From assembly GCA_039545315.1 (NCBI GenBank), contig BCIM01000016.1, forward strand, positions 62,001-126,000: 64,000 nucleotides of DNA, read 5' to 3'. The notes under the pieces were generated by a model. That model did no database searches, had not been told where the DNA came from, and worked only from the letters and a program-made list of their open reading frames with translations. Source of the stretch: Kondoa malvinella. Taxonomy: Eukaryota; Basidiomycota; Agaricostilbomycetes; Agaricostilbales; Kondoaceae. A program made the translations under genes and the position numbers. Of the stretch, positions 12,101-23,062 are shown in pieces. Position 1 is the stretch's first letter; each line of letters starts with the position of its first letter.

Positions 12101-13751
12101 AGGAAAAGGTGCTCTGCCTCATCTCAATACACTGAAGCGCTGTTACTAATCACGCCTTGTGCCGCTGCAGGAAGGCTTTATGAGGCAGAAGAAACAGATG
12201 GAAGATGTGCTAAGAGAGTACCAGACAGCAAAAGTGAAGCTCAGTCCGTCTAGGCCTTACATGCTGAATCTCTATTGATAATTGCTGTAGCTGCTGAACG
12301 CAAGAGTCTAGACAGAGTCCTGCAGCTGCCGTCCGGCCAAGAGAAGGAGCGAAATCTGCGAAACCAACTACGCAAATTGGCTCATGCCAGACTGAACTTG
12401 GCGAAGAACAGCGCTGCCATCATTACAGACCAAATCGGGCTGCAATCTCAAATTTCCTACAATACTTTGGAGCTGCTCGAATCGCAAGCCAAACTGCAGA
12501 CTCTGGTCACTAAAGTCGCAGCCAGCAGCCAAGAACTGGTCACTATGAAAGAGGAGTACGAGACGCGTAAGTCTCTTCAGGTGGTCAGCATCGACGACAA
12601 GCTGACAGCCGTACTTTAGGCCAAGCTGCGTATATGGAAAACGTTGGCAAAGCTAAAGAGATGATTGCAACGGCGCAAGCGAAACTCAACGCGACAGACG
12701 AGGACACGCAAGGCGAATACGAGCGGCGTCGGACTGAAGAGGGCATCAAACCAGCTGAAGAGCTCGAAGCTGCCATACATCACCAACAAGTTCTCCTAGA
12801 TTCCGCTGCGCACGTTGGTGCAGGTGTGATCAGACAATACGAGCAGCGTTTGGCAAAGGTGTGATCATCGATCTTGCAATGCACACCTGTCTAAGTCTCC
12901 TTCCACAGATCAACGGGTTCAAAGAGAAGATTGCTGAAGCGGAAAAGAAAGAGGCTTCCCTAGCCAAGAAGGTCGACAAGATTCAGGTGAGTAATATCTC
13001 TGTCTGGCGTGATAGTGCCTTATGCAAAAGAACAGAAAAAATACGTCCCTGCTGTTAACGGATTGATTGACCAAGTCAACAGAGCATTTACTGACGCTTT
13101 CGAAGGTATGATCGAGTCGCCGAGTCAGAGATCTCTGTTGACGACCTCTGCTCTTAGCGATGGGCTGCACTGGCGAAGTTGCGCTTGCGACAGATGAGGA
13201 TTACGCCAAGTGGGGAATCCAAGTTCTAGTATCTTTCCGCGATGGCGCACCTCTGGAGCCTTTGACTGGTACCAAGCAATCTGGTGGCGTCCGTGCTTCC
13301 CTCGCTTTCCACGGCTTTCGCTGACAACTGAAGCAGGAACGTTCGCTATCAACCATTCTTTACCTTATGAGTCTGACCAAGCTGGCTACTGCGCCTTTCT
13401 CTCTCGTCGATGAGATCAACCAAGGCATGGACGCTCGCGCTGAAAGAGCTGTCATGGATCTTCTGGTCAAGAATGTATGCGAAGAAGGAGCTTCTCAGTA
13501 AGTGGTCTGCCTCCCGATTTTGACATTGCTCAAGGCCTTGCTCAGATACTTCATCATCACTCCCAAGTTATTGCAAGGCCTCACCTATGCTGAGCGTATG
13601 AAGGTTCTTTGTGTCAACAACGGAGAGGTGCGCACGATTCTGGCTTCGTGTTTTGCCCGACTGAACTTTATTTCAGTGGCTTCCGGATGCTTTCGACATG
13701 AAAGAGTGGATTGGCAAGCGAAAGAAAGTTAGAAAGACCAACGGCATCTAG
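9130..13751 (+). CDS. SMC5: SMC5, Smc5-Smc6 complex ATPase
   Basis: After an acidic, KR-containing N-terminal tail of about 115 residues ([17 protein letters not shown]...), the head starts [20 protein letters not shown], with Walker [10 protein letters not shown] near 9620-9650. A long coiled coil follows through 10470-13000 ([20 protein letters not shown] and many others). The hinge region is near 11400-11900. The C-terminal head has the ABC signature [18 protein letters not shown], the Walker B and D-loop [19 protein letters not shown], and ends [15 protein letters not shown]. The family functions with SMC6 and the NSE1-4 subunits in recombination repair and replication-fork stability in the nucleus. 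The signature motif is split by an intron (13289-13336) with a GTCCGT donor. Roughly 20 introns. Convergent with RRP43, stops about 46 bp apart. Confidence 0.95.
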
Positions 13752-13797
13752 GCTCGACTTCTGTATGATGTACTGTACACTTTATCTATTGCGATTT

Positions 13798-14903
13798 TCA
13801 CGATTTTGCCAGCAAGGCATGCAATTCTCGGCACCTTGCTTTCGCTATCTCTATACATCTGTCGAGGTTCTTTGTCTTTGGCAGCAGACCTCCCGCCTGC
13901 CAGATGTGCTTTACTTTGTTCTGCTCGTCCAGACCTATTGTGATGAACGTCCGGCAATGACTCTCTTCGAAGGAGTCTACGTCTGTAATAAGCACACCCC
14001 TGTCATACTTGGTGAGCAAGAGTCAAGCTGAGGCAAAGGACCAGACTTGCTGCTCTAAAACGCCTATCGACGCTGATAATGTCGTGCTCCGTATCTGCAA
14101 TGGCTGCACATTTTCCGATATCGCATATGCCATCCCAGCATCGGCGTCCCATTCTGTTTGCGGCAAGCGGGCTGCAAGTGTTCGCCTTGGAATCAGACCC
14201 CCGATGATACTAAGCCAAGCGAACACTGACTATCTCGACATGCAGCCATAACAGCAAGCAGAGCAGCGTCCAGCGCGTTTCCATCGTAGTTGATGCATAC
14301 TAGATCGATGTGCAGGACCCATACAGCTTTACCGGGTTCTATACATAATGTGTGCAGCGGGATGAAAGAAGAGCTGCGAACGGCTTAAGCCCATAATTCA
14401 GTGGAAGGAAGGATAGCCTAACGATTGTAGAATGTCTTTAATGCGACTTGCCAGTATCTGCGCTTCGTCGCTTGGAGGTCCTGACCGAAATCGAGAGGAA
14501 GAGAGCGCAGGAAGCTCTATGTTAGGTACTGCAAGTCACAGGCTTCAGCGATAGACAAGTCCTGGCCTTTTAACATACCCATAAAGCCAGACTTTGGTCT
14601 TAGAACATCTGGCTCTGCGACTTCTGCTCTGATTCCGCATAGCACTGTCGTGTCGCCTATTCTGACGAGAGCTGATCCATTGGCTGTTGATATCGATCCT
14701 ATTACACGCCACGACCTGTCTCAGCTCGCCTGTTGTGCCCTCCCTGGTCTGCAGAGCTGACCTATGTTGATTGACGCATCTCGAAAATCTTCGAATCGTC
14801 GACCGGTATGCCTCAAGTTTTGGTTGATGAAAGCTTCCAAATACGCTTTAGGTTGAAGCTTCTTGAGCGTGCTCGAAGTCTTCAGCAAATCTTGTTCAGA
14901 CAT
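13798..14903 (-). CDS. RRP43: Exosome core subunit RRP43 (EXOSC8-like)
   Basis: Starts MSEQDLLKTSSTLKKLQPKA, then YLEAFINQNLRHTGRRFEDF, RDASINIG, and after an intron SISTANGSALVRIGDTTVL, CGIRAEVAEPDVL. This is the RNase PH fold in the form typical of Rrp43/EXOSC8: LQPxAY start, (S/A)xNIGSIS(T)A(D/N)GSALVR. It ends DRCIEIAKARCRELHALLAK. It forms part of the inactive hexameric ring of the RNA exosome, which channels RNA to Rrp44/Rrp6 in nucleus and cytosol. Phosphorolytic residues are not expected to be active in eukaryotic rings. In-frame sequence just 5' of the ATG lacks another Met, so 14903 is preferred. The stop of AP-3 delta lies 67 bp upstream, same strand. Confidence 0.85.
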
Positions 14904-14970
14904 GGTTATTCGAAGAGCGTCAAAATCGTTCAGAAAAGGCAGCACGTAATCAATTGCTAGAGCTATGTGA

Positions 14971-17819
14971 CTATGCTTCCCCTGCTTTGTCCTTCTTTTT
15001 CTTCTTCTTCTTGGACCCGATCTTGACCACTTTCACCTCAACGCCTTCTTCAGCAGCTGATTGTGCTGGAGTCTGATCTGGCTCAGGTGTCACAGATTGA
15101 GGTGTGGGTATTCGAGAAGCGTCTTTTGATACTGCGTCTTGTTTCCGTAAATAAGTTCCTTGCGGTAGCTCGCCTTCTGTATCGATGAAGATTTGCGGAG
15201 GTGTTGATGGTCGCTCTACTGGAGTAGCTTCCTCTGTTGCTCTTCGAGATGGCGATGGTTTGACTGTTCTTGAGTCAGTACAGATGCTAAGTTTGGATCT
15301 AGCCACTTACTGGAACCAAGATCAATCTTGACAATCGGAATATCATCGATATCCTGATCATCCGAGACAGCTCTGTGCTTGTCCTTCTTCTTTTTCTGCA
15401 CGACACATCAGACATTGCACAAGTATCAAGTCATCCGATTTACCTTCTTGGGCTTGCCATCTTCAAGTAGGACTTTGTCCTTTTTACTCTTTTTCGGTTT
15501 CATGCCATAACCATTCAATTCCAGCTCAGACACGTGCCCAAAACCGCCCCTTGGTCTTCCAAACTCATCCACTTGTTCATCAGCAGCAGAAGCGAATGAC
15601 TGCATCGAAGGTATGCTTCCAGGCGAAACCCAGCTATCTAGATCCAGTCCATCTGGCACGGCGACGAGGCTTTGAGCTTTCTCGTTGACCGGATTAAGCT
15701 CATGAGCGAAGAAGAGAGGCGGTAGTAGACTGAGACCGAAGGGCGCAGTGTCATATGATTCTTCTTCGGGCTGTTGCTGCTCCGCGAAAGGATTGTCTTC
15801 GTCTGGTTGTGTTGGCGTTATAGCCTTCTGTTCAGCCTGCGTGGGCGCAGCAAGGTTGACAACCACAGCGCGCATCAAGAGCGACAGCTCAAACATCTGT
15901 CAGCATCATCAGCTTAGCGCACTTTGACGACGAGCAAAGCGGCGCGAGACTCACATGTTCAACAGGCTCGCTGTCTCGCAGATCTTCTGCCCATCTCCTG
16001 ACTTCCGATAGACTAGCGGCATCTCTCCATTGACCGCTCTCTTCCAAAGCTGCACACCACCTCGCAAACACTTTGACAGCAGCATAAAGCTGACCAGCAT
16101 TCGTTAAAGCTTGTATCGCTCTCCTCCATTCGCTCTGGTCCGCGCAATACTCGCCCACTACCCAAGCACACGCTTCTGGCATGACGCCTTCCGGCAGTAG
16201 ACCGATACAGGTAGAGACGGCATATGGTCGAACACCTTTTGCTCTTGCGCTGACATCGATCAGGACTTTGCCTACTTCTGATTCTAGTTCCGTGTTCGAT
16301 AAAGAGGACGCGGTCTTGGCTAGAGAGGACAGCAGGTCGATGAACCAATGAAAGTTTGATATGTTGCTGTATGTGGATGCTGTGCACATCTTGAGTATCA
16401 ACCTGACAAGAGTAGCCTTGTATGCTGGAGTGAGGATGGAAGGATTAGCCGAGACTGTAGTTGCTGAAGAGCCAGACGCAATCGAAGATAGCGCTTCCAC
16501 AGCTGTCGATTTGGGCGCATTGGTCAGGTGCGACAAGAGCTTCTTCACTACGATCTGAAGGTTTGAGCGATCGATCATGCCTTCGAGCAGGTCTAGTGCT
16601 CTTGATCGTATTGATACGTCAGGGTCGTCTATCAGGGTGAGGATGGTAGCTGAATGTGATGTAATGAGATGGGGATGAGTTGGTAGCAGTTTGTTCAGCG
16701 CCAGTAAGGAGATATACCGCACTGCATGACGATGAGCTGATTTCTTGTTTCCTACGAAGGAACTCACAGTTTTGATCCGAGTCTTGTAAGAAGGTAGCCA
16801 GCTTGGTCACACAGGTCTTTGCAAGAGGTTCATTGTCAACAAGCATTCCACCGGCAATAACTGCATGTATGCATTCGTATAGCAGCGACATTGCTGGAGT
16901 GGTGGTGATAAGGGATGTGAGAGGCGGAAGCAGCTTGCGGACCAGGCGTGGCTCGACAGGCGTTAACAATGCGAATAGCTTGATGAGCTTGATCAAAGTC
17001 CAATTATTCGTGCTGGATGTGAGAAGGTCGAAGCATTCTGGCGCCAAGCGAAGGAAAGGCACTCGATCTTCTTCGTTGTTGCACGCTCGTGCCATTTCTA
17101 GCATGACGTTGACTGTCGCGCCCACCACCGACGGATCGTCATCTAGTAGCTTTTCTGCTAATTTGTCTACTATCGTTTCTTGCGAAACAGGTAAAGCAGC
17201 ACCAGAAGGCGAAGTTGACCATAGAGACCCTAGGACGAGCACTGCGGCTTTGCGTACTTGTGGTCGGGAGTGAGATAGCTGCCGTATCATTTCAGGGTGA
17301 AGATCCGTCGAAAGTTGACTTGAAGAGACTAGAAGAGGGGGTAGGGAGGTTATTGTCAATAGTAGAGATGTGGGTACAGGCGATGGAGTAGACAGATCCT
17401 AGGAAGCGCATCAGATTTGTCGCTTTGTCTGACTCTCTTGCATACCTTCTTTATGAGGTTATTGGTCAGCAGAATCACTTCATTGCCTTCTGCAAAGCTT
17501 TGGCTGGCTGCTAGATAGCCTATTTGTTTGATATGGAACCTTGGCGAGGACATGCATTCCACGACAGTGAACGAGTACTGCGCCAGATGAGAATGGCCGA
17601 GCATTTCGAGCTGCAAAATAGACATCAATTATGCCAAAGGGGATCCAAAGCGAGCCGCACATAAGTCAGCTTCAGTACAGCGCCAGCCTTGATCTCCCAA
17701 TCTGGCGACTTGGCTTCTCTTGCAATTTCTGACAAAGCCGTGCGAACAACTCTCGTCTCATCGTTTTTTGAAGCTCGCAGCGCCTTTATTAGGCCAGACA
17801 AGCTTTGTTCCCACACCAT
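14971..17819 (-). CDS. APL5: AP-3 adaptor complex delta subunit
   Basis: Begins MVWEQSLSGLIKALRASKND, then SEIAREAKSPDWEIKAGAVL, then MSSPRFHIKQIGYLAASQSF and LTNNLIKK. These are the hallmark opening helices of AP-3 delta (WEKxLxDLIRGLRAxK; FHxKQIGYLAASQSF). An adaptin-N alpha-solenoid with HEAT-like repeats follows over 15900-17360 (ALDLLEGMIDRSNLQIVVKK and others). The C-terminal third, 14971-15880, is low-complexity: Asp/Pro/Ser with lysine runs (KKKKKKKDK near 15000), as in the family's hinge. AP-3 carries cargo from Golgi/endosome to the vacuole. About eight introns. Start 17819 is the first Met in the conserved frame. Confidence 0.9.
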
Positions 17820-18187
17820 GCTGATGTTATGCGGCCGCTAACAGGGCAACCCGATCGATAGACGCAGGTCAGTCCAATTGACGTCGAAGCTTGATTCTGG
17901 TCTACACAAGCCGGGTAGAGGATATCTGGCTCGCACAGTAGCAGCTATGAGGTATATCTGGCTGTTGAGCGGGTATTTGTAAATAACATGCTGGATGTCG
18001 AAGTGAGACTATGCATGGGCCAAGGTGTAGGTTTCGAGGACAATGCCCACCTTCTAAATGTCTGGACACTCGTCTGTGTCTCTCAGTCATCTGTAGCTTT
18101 GTAGATAGTATTTGCACTTCCCAACCACAACAGATCTATACATTCAACTTGTCGACAATCGGTCCCCGAAATCGCCAAGTCGTTGGC
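17820..18187. other. Intergenic stretch
   Basis: Lies between the AP-3 delta start and the stop of the MFS gene, both on the minus strand, so it holds the 5' region of the former and 3' end of the latter. A NotI-like GCGGCCGC occurs near 17830. I see no gene or structured RNA. Confidence 0.5.
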
Positions 18188-20501
18188 CTAGAAATCCTTA
18201 TTGAAGCCTGGATCGCCCATACGCTCTCTGATACCTTTGCCGTACCAAAACATTGACAGGATTGGCAGAGAGGACATGAAGCAGATAGCCGCATACACGC
18301 CCTAAACAAGTGTGTCAGCTCGAGCGAGAACATGAAGCGATCAACCTACACCGGCGCCGTCGAAGCCGATCGCGTTGGCCAGGGGCAAAGCCCAGAACCC
18401 GATGTGGAAATCAGCCAATTGGCGAGCGATGTTGAGGACTTGAGCTGATTCTGAGGTTTGGTTTCTATAGCAATCTGAAACGTAGGTATAGGTGGCTGCG
18501 CTGATGCATTGAACGGCCAGTGAGACTAGTAGTGCAAAGACGCGGCGTTAGTAACAGTCGAGTCCTGATTGAGGCAAACCTACGCAACGCCATGCCCATA
18601 GCAGGTCCAATAATATGCGTTTGGTTTTGTACGCCTATTGACAATGCCTTAGAACATGCTGACATGTAAGACACGCGACGAACAGAACGAGTAGAGCAGA
18701 AGACCGCCTGGCAGCAACACAAAGCCGATCCAGATGCCGTGGATTCTTGCTTCTGGCACTACAATGCCGCCGTTCTTTGCTCGAGCTCGTCTAGCTATGC
18801 GATCGAGCATTTGTGCTCCAATGATCTGCCACAGATGTCAGCGGAAGCTGATTTGCATCTGCGTGAACGTACTTCTCCCAAGATAGCACCGAGTAGAGTC
18901 GCAAGACCGACAGTCAAGCCGACCTGGCCTGGTCCATAGCCGTAGAATCGACCAAGAGTCGCTGCAGCAGTCAAAGACGGCAACACACTAGACAGGGACA
19001 GAAGTTAACAATGCAGCTCATGCACGTCTGACTTGAAACTCACCTGCCAAACGTGAAGGCGATTGCTGATGGAGTTTCAATTACTGTAGGGCAACTGTGA
19101 AAAATCTAGCTGACCATGATAGACTGCAAACATGATCAAAGACGGGCTAATATACGGTAGCCCAATCACTTACGAGCGGCAAAGAGAACAGGAGGAAACC
19201 TGAACATCGACACACACTGCAACAGACTCTTGAAATCAAGCTTGCGGCCAGGAATCCGATTGTTGAAAAGGCCAAGACGAGATCGAATCGGACGTTCTTT
19301 GTGTTCGACTGGACGCTTGAGGTCTCTTGAATACATTGTCTCCGGCACGGTAAAGAACATGGTGATCAGTACAACTCCTTGCAGGATGGCCGTGAACCAG
19401 AAAGTCCACTGTACACGTCTGTGAAATTGGTTCGAGCCGTTGACAAGAGCACCTACTCTCCAGCCAACGTATTGAGCCAGATAACCACCTGGAATGACAA
19501 ACAAATGGGCGCCGTTGGTCAAGAAGACCGTGTAGATTCTGTCAGACCCGGATATCAGCATCATGGCATGCAAGCGCGGCGGTGACATTGCGTGACGTAC
19601 CCCATAGCCCGACCTCTTTGGTGGAAGAAGAATAAAGAGCTGACAATACCCGCCTGTGCCGCGTGACGTCAACCCTGAAGAAGCATCTGCATTGAACAGC
19701 TTACGCCAATAGCCATGGAAGCACCATTGCATGCTCCTTGCAGCGTTCTGGTAATGTACAGCTGCCAGAAATCGGTGACCACGCTGCAAACGAAACAGGT
19801 AACGCATAAGTGTAGGTCAGAAAGGGATCTTGTGGCTTACGCATTACCGATAGCACATATCATGCCACAGAACGTGGACGAAAGAATGATCAAGCGAGCA
19901 CCGAAAACGTTTGAGAGAGGAATCTAGGGAAGATATCAGCTGTTATATCGCCGTGGAGATCAAAGTGAACTTGCCCAAATGAAGGGAGCTAGACCAGCTC
20001 CAATAATGTTCAAGCAACTCGGGTAGGAGGCGACAGCGGGTGTGATGCCATAGATGCCGCTCAGCTGAACATAGGCAGGATTTATGATAGCGGAAGAGCC
20101 AACGCTGATCAGGGAGTTCCAGGCGACTTGAATGAGCACAAGCCATTTTAGCCAAGATGGCCAATTTAACGGATCAGCAGGGTCGCTATGGATGTGGTCA
20201 GCACAGTGCATAAATATCGGGCAAGGGCCATACTCTGTAGGATACGATCATCAGTATCGGCCGTCAAAGATATAAGAGAACCTTACCTGAAGGTTGAGGG
20301 CTCAAAGGGTCGCCTCGAGGATCCAACTTCAGACCAGACGGTGCGGCTGGCCACTCCTTCAGCTCATCACGTCACACCTATGGAACTCACCATACCTGTG
20401 ATGTCTTCGTAATAGGCTGCTTGTGAAAACTTTTCGTTCGGGTTCTTCTCGTCATCTAGAGGGAGCGGGTCTACCGCTGCCATTACTGCTTGAGTCGCCA
20501 T
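18188..20501 (-). CDS. Major facilitator superfamily transporter, DHA1-like
   Basis: The protein starts MATQAVMAAVDPLPLDDEKN. A cytosolic segment with HSDPADPLNWPSWLKWLVL contains the DPLNWP motif typical of fungal DHA1-type drug:H+ antiporters. Then come helices AWNSLISVGSSAIINPAYV and YPSCLNIIGAGLAPFIW, the R-rich loop and ITRTLQGACNGASMAIGAGI (motif-C region), then GGYLAQYVGWR and WTFWFTAILQGVVLITMF. The central loop is basic (SRDLKRPVEHKERPIRSR). Six further helices end MGDPGFNKDF at 18188. About 12 TM helices and 500 residues, normal for the family, at the plasma membrane. Substrate unknown. It is divergent from an FAD hydroxylase 286 bp away, which suggests a shared promoter and perhaps a shared aromatic substrate. 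Confidence 0.85.
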
Positions 20502-20787
20502 GTTGTGCTTTTAATGGCGAGTGGCGATGTAAAGAGATCCACTGAGATTTGCGGAGTCAAGGAGACTTATACGCAAGATTAGATGAGGCTCCATGTGCAT
20601 TGCTGAACCGTTCAAGCCATCGATGGTGTGGTGGATGAATGATAGTACCGGGGCTCCTGCTGTGGAGCCTTATCAAAGATGCCGAAAGTGTAAATGCCAT
20701 TCGGCCGCGCCGCATTAACCTCTTTCCCGCTCGATCTCGCGTAGCTGTAAACACCTCGTGATAGGTACCACCGCGTACAGAAACGAC
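20502..20787. promoter_or_regulatory. Divergent promoter region of MFS transporter and FAD hydroxylase
   Basis: 286 bp separate the two opposed start codons. The region must hold the 5' elements of both genes. GGCCGCGCCG (near 20704) and CCGGGGCTCC (near 20649) are GC-rich blocks that could bind Zn2Cys6 factors, but no symmetrical site is clear enough to name. Confidence 0.45.
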
Positions 20788-22623
20788 ATGGAAAAACCAC
20801 CCAAGCTGAAGATAGCAATAGTAGGCGGAGGTGAGGAGCAAGTGTCTTTGCTCAGCCAATCGCTGAACGGGATTGGAAGGCATTGCTGGTCTTTGTACCG
20901 CACTCGCACTGCAGAATCACCAAGAGAAGCATGGGGCCAACATCGACTTCACTGTCTTTGAACAGTCTGCCAAGTATAGCGAGATTGGTATGTCCAAGAA
21001 GCGTGAACAAGCATTCAGCTGAAACAGATTAGGCGCGGGTGTTGGCTTCAATCTACCAGCGTTGAAAGCTCTTCATTCGATGGGAGAGGGCGTAAGCGCG
21101 GCAGTCACAAAGGTTACGAAAAACGATGAGGCAGATCCTGATACTTGGTGAACCAGCTGCATCGCTGCAAGCGAACAAGCTAATCGTATAGCAGGATTAC
21201 TTTCCGCATTGGTGAAGACGGACATCCAAACTGCTTGGAGGAGATCACTACCATCACAGGAGAGAAAAGCGGCGCAGGAAGTTGTCATAGGTGAGCAATC
21301 CATCTTGTCTTGAAATGTCACTGAAGTATTCGCAGAGCGGACTTCTTGGACAGCGTATCTTGCTTGCTGAGGAAAGACGCAACTCGCTTTGGCGCAAGAT
21401 GCTCAGGATACAAACAGACAAAAGACGGTATCACCTTGGCATTCGATAACCGGCCAGATGAGACTTTCGATGTGGTCATTGCATGCGATGGAGTCAAATC
21501 AAAGATGCGCAGATGCTTGTACGAGCAGAAAGGTCTAGATGTGGAGAAGCAGGTTGCGAGGTATTCGAAATGGGTTGTTTGGCGTGGTGAGCTGAAATTA
21601 TACACCGTTGAGGCCGGCGGAAGCTGATATTGATCAGGTCTTCTGCCAATCGAGGCATTCGAGGATGCGATGGGGAAGGCTTCCAAAAGAGCGCAATTGC
21701 TTTGCGGTCAAGATCGGTCAGTTTGTGCGATAATCTTGACTACTATATAGCTTACCGACTCATAGACACCTGCTTGTCTTTCCAATACGGGGAGGGAAGC
21801 TGATCAATGTCGTCGGCTTCGTACTTGACGAGAAGGAGAAGAAGCTAGACTCACATACTGGACCATGGCAAGAACCTCGACCGAAATCAGAAATGCTGGA
21901 AGACTTTGCGACATTCTCTGAACCTTGCAAGAAGGTCTTGCAGGTATTTGGACCGACTTATATGCTGTTCGAGCTAACTTTGGTATATAGGCGATCGAGA
22001 AACCGAGCGTTTGGGGCATTTTCGCGACACCAGAGCTGGAAGTCGCTACAGATGATAGATTAGCCCTGATAGGTGATGCGGTCAGTTCATCCAATGTACT
22101 AAATCAATTGTCACTCACTTGGAAAACAGGGTCATGCTATGACACCTCGTACGTTTGCCTTCTCCTCAAAGAGCGCTCTGCTCAGACAAACCAGACCAAG
22201 GCTCCGGAGGCTCACAAGCAGTAGAGGTCAGCTCAACACATGCGAGTACCATCGTCGTCGCTTATTCAGCAATTACAGGACGCTGTCTTCCTGGCTGCGC
22301 TTCTTTGTAATCCTAAAGTCGCCGAAGCGCCTATCGATCAACGAGGAAGCAGAGTCAAGCGAGTGATGGAGGAATTTCAGACCGTTCGGCATGAGCGAGC
22401 AAGCAAAGTACAGTCCGTCAGAGCTGGGGTATCCTTTGATGCTATACTGACTCTTCTCGGCAGGCGGACCTCGCACGAGGCCGGAATGCTATATGAATTC
22501 AGAGGCGTAAAGGGAGAGGGAAACTCGGTCGACAAGATTAGGTCAAGCTTGGAAAATCGCATGAAGTGGATATGGCAGTACGACCTTCCTTCGGCGATAG
22601 ATGAATGTATAGCAAGACTTTGA
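20788..22623 (+). CDS. FAD-dependent aromatic-ring hydroxylase, salicylate hydroxylase type
   Basis: Starts MEKPPKLKIAIVGGGIAGLC, the GxGxxG FAD-binding fold (the intron falls right after the third Gly). Then come ANIDFTVFEQSAKYSEIGAG and VGFNLPALKALHSMG. Mid-protein VVIACDGVKSKMRRCLY is the DG motif shared by FAD/NAD(P)H hydroxylases. LALIGDAGHAMTPHQGSGG followed by SQAVEDAVFLAALL is the GD motif that binds FAD ribose, and the end is RMKWIWQYDLPSAIDECIAR. The enzyme class inserts one oxygen into an aromatic acid using NAD(P)H. About 420 residues, family-typical. The substrate is not readable. An intron at 22413-22463 has a GTCCGT donor and is 51 nt with no stop, so retention would add 17 residues in frame. 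Confidence 0.9.
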
Positions 22624-23062
22624 GTTGGGCCGTTCATAGTCTTCCTGTTCGCCTCGCGAGATAAAGCAAACTCCAGCACTGCACTTGGCAAATCTTGCTC
22701 TTGAACGATACCCAGCACGGCAGACATCCAATTCCGAGTTGGTTCACGAGCTGATGCATCTGGCTTGAGCATCTTTCCCACTCTGTGTTTTACGCCGAGG
22801 GGGCCTTCTTTCATCTTTGCATGCAGTGACTCGACAGTGCCAGGTCTTCCATGTCTTTAATATTTCCATGCGCTTCCTCTCGCTGCGCCCTCCAGAGCAG
22901 ATGCCATAGCCTGTTGTACGCTGCAACTCGGCATCAAGGGCTGTGCCCTCTCGTGACTGTCGCAATCGGTCTTCTCGGCCGTTCCTATCGAAGAAGCTTT
23001 TCTGTTGTCTTACGAACGGGCATCTCCTTGCGTCTCAGAGCTCTCTAGGTCTTTTCAGGAAG
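22624..23062. other. Intergenic stretch with antisense open frame
   Basis: Between the hydroxylase stop and the RTA1-like start. On the minus strand an open frame (VESLHAKMKEGPLGVKHRVG, WMSAVLGIVQEQDLPSAVLE) has natural composition. It runs on into the antisense of the hydroxylase without a stop at the gene border, and no start or upstream exon could be joined. I do not call a gene. Confidence 0.4.

Noticed and set aside
13289..13336. Reading through the SMC5 signature region as coding
   Set aside because: The unspliced frame reads [14 protein letters not shown] then stops; only removal of the intron restores the family's SGGERS motif.
18188..20501. Assignment of the MFS transporter to the allantoate/nicotinate permease family
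   Set aside because: The DPLNWP motif before helix 1 and a basic central loop fit DHA1-like proteins better; the substrate was left open.
22377..22814. 145-residue minus-strand frame
   Set aside because: Half of it lies antisense to the FAD hydroxylase, and no start exon or stop near the gene border could be found.
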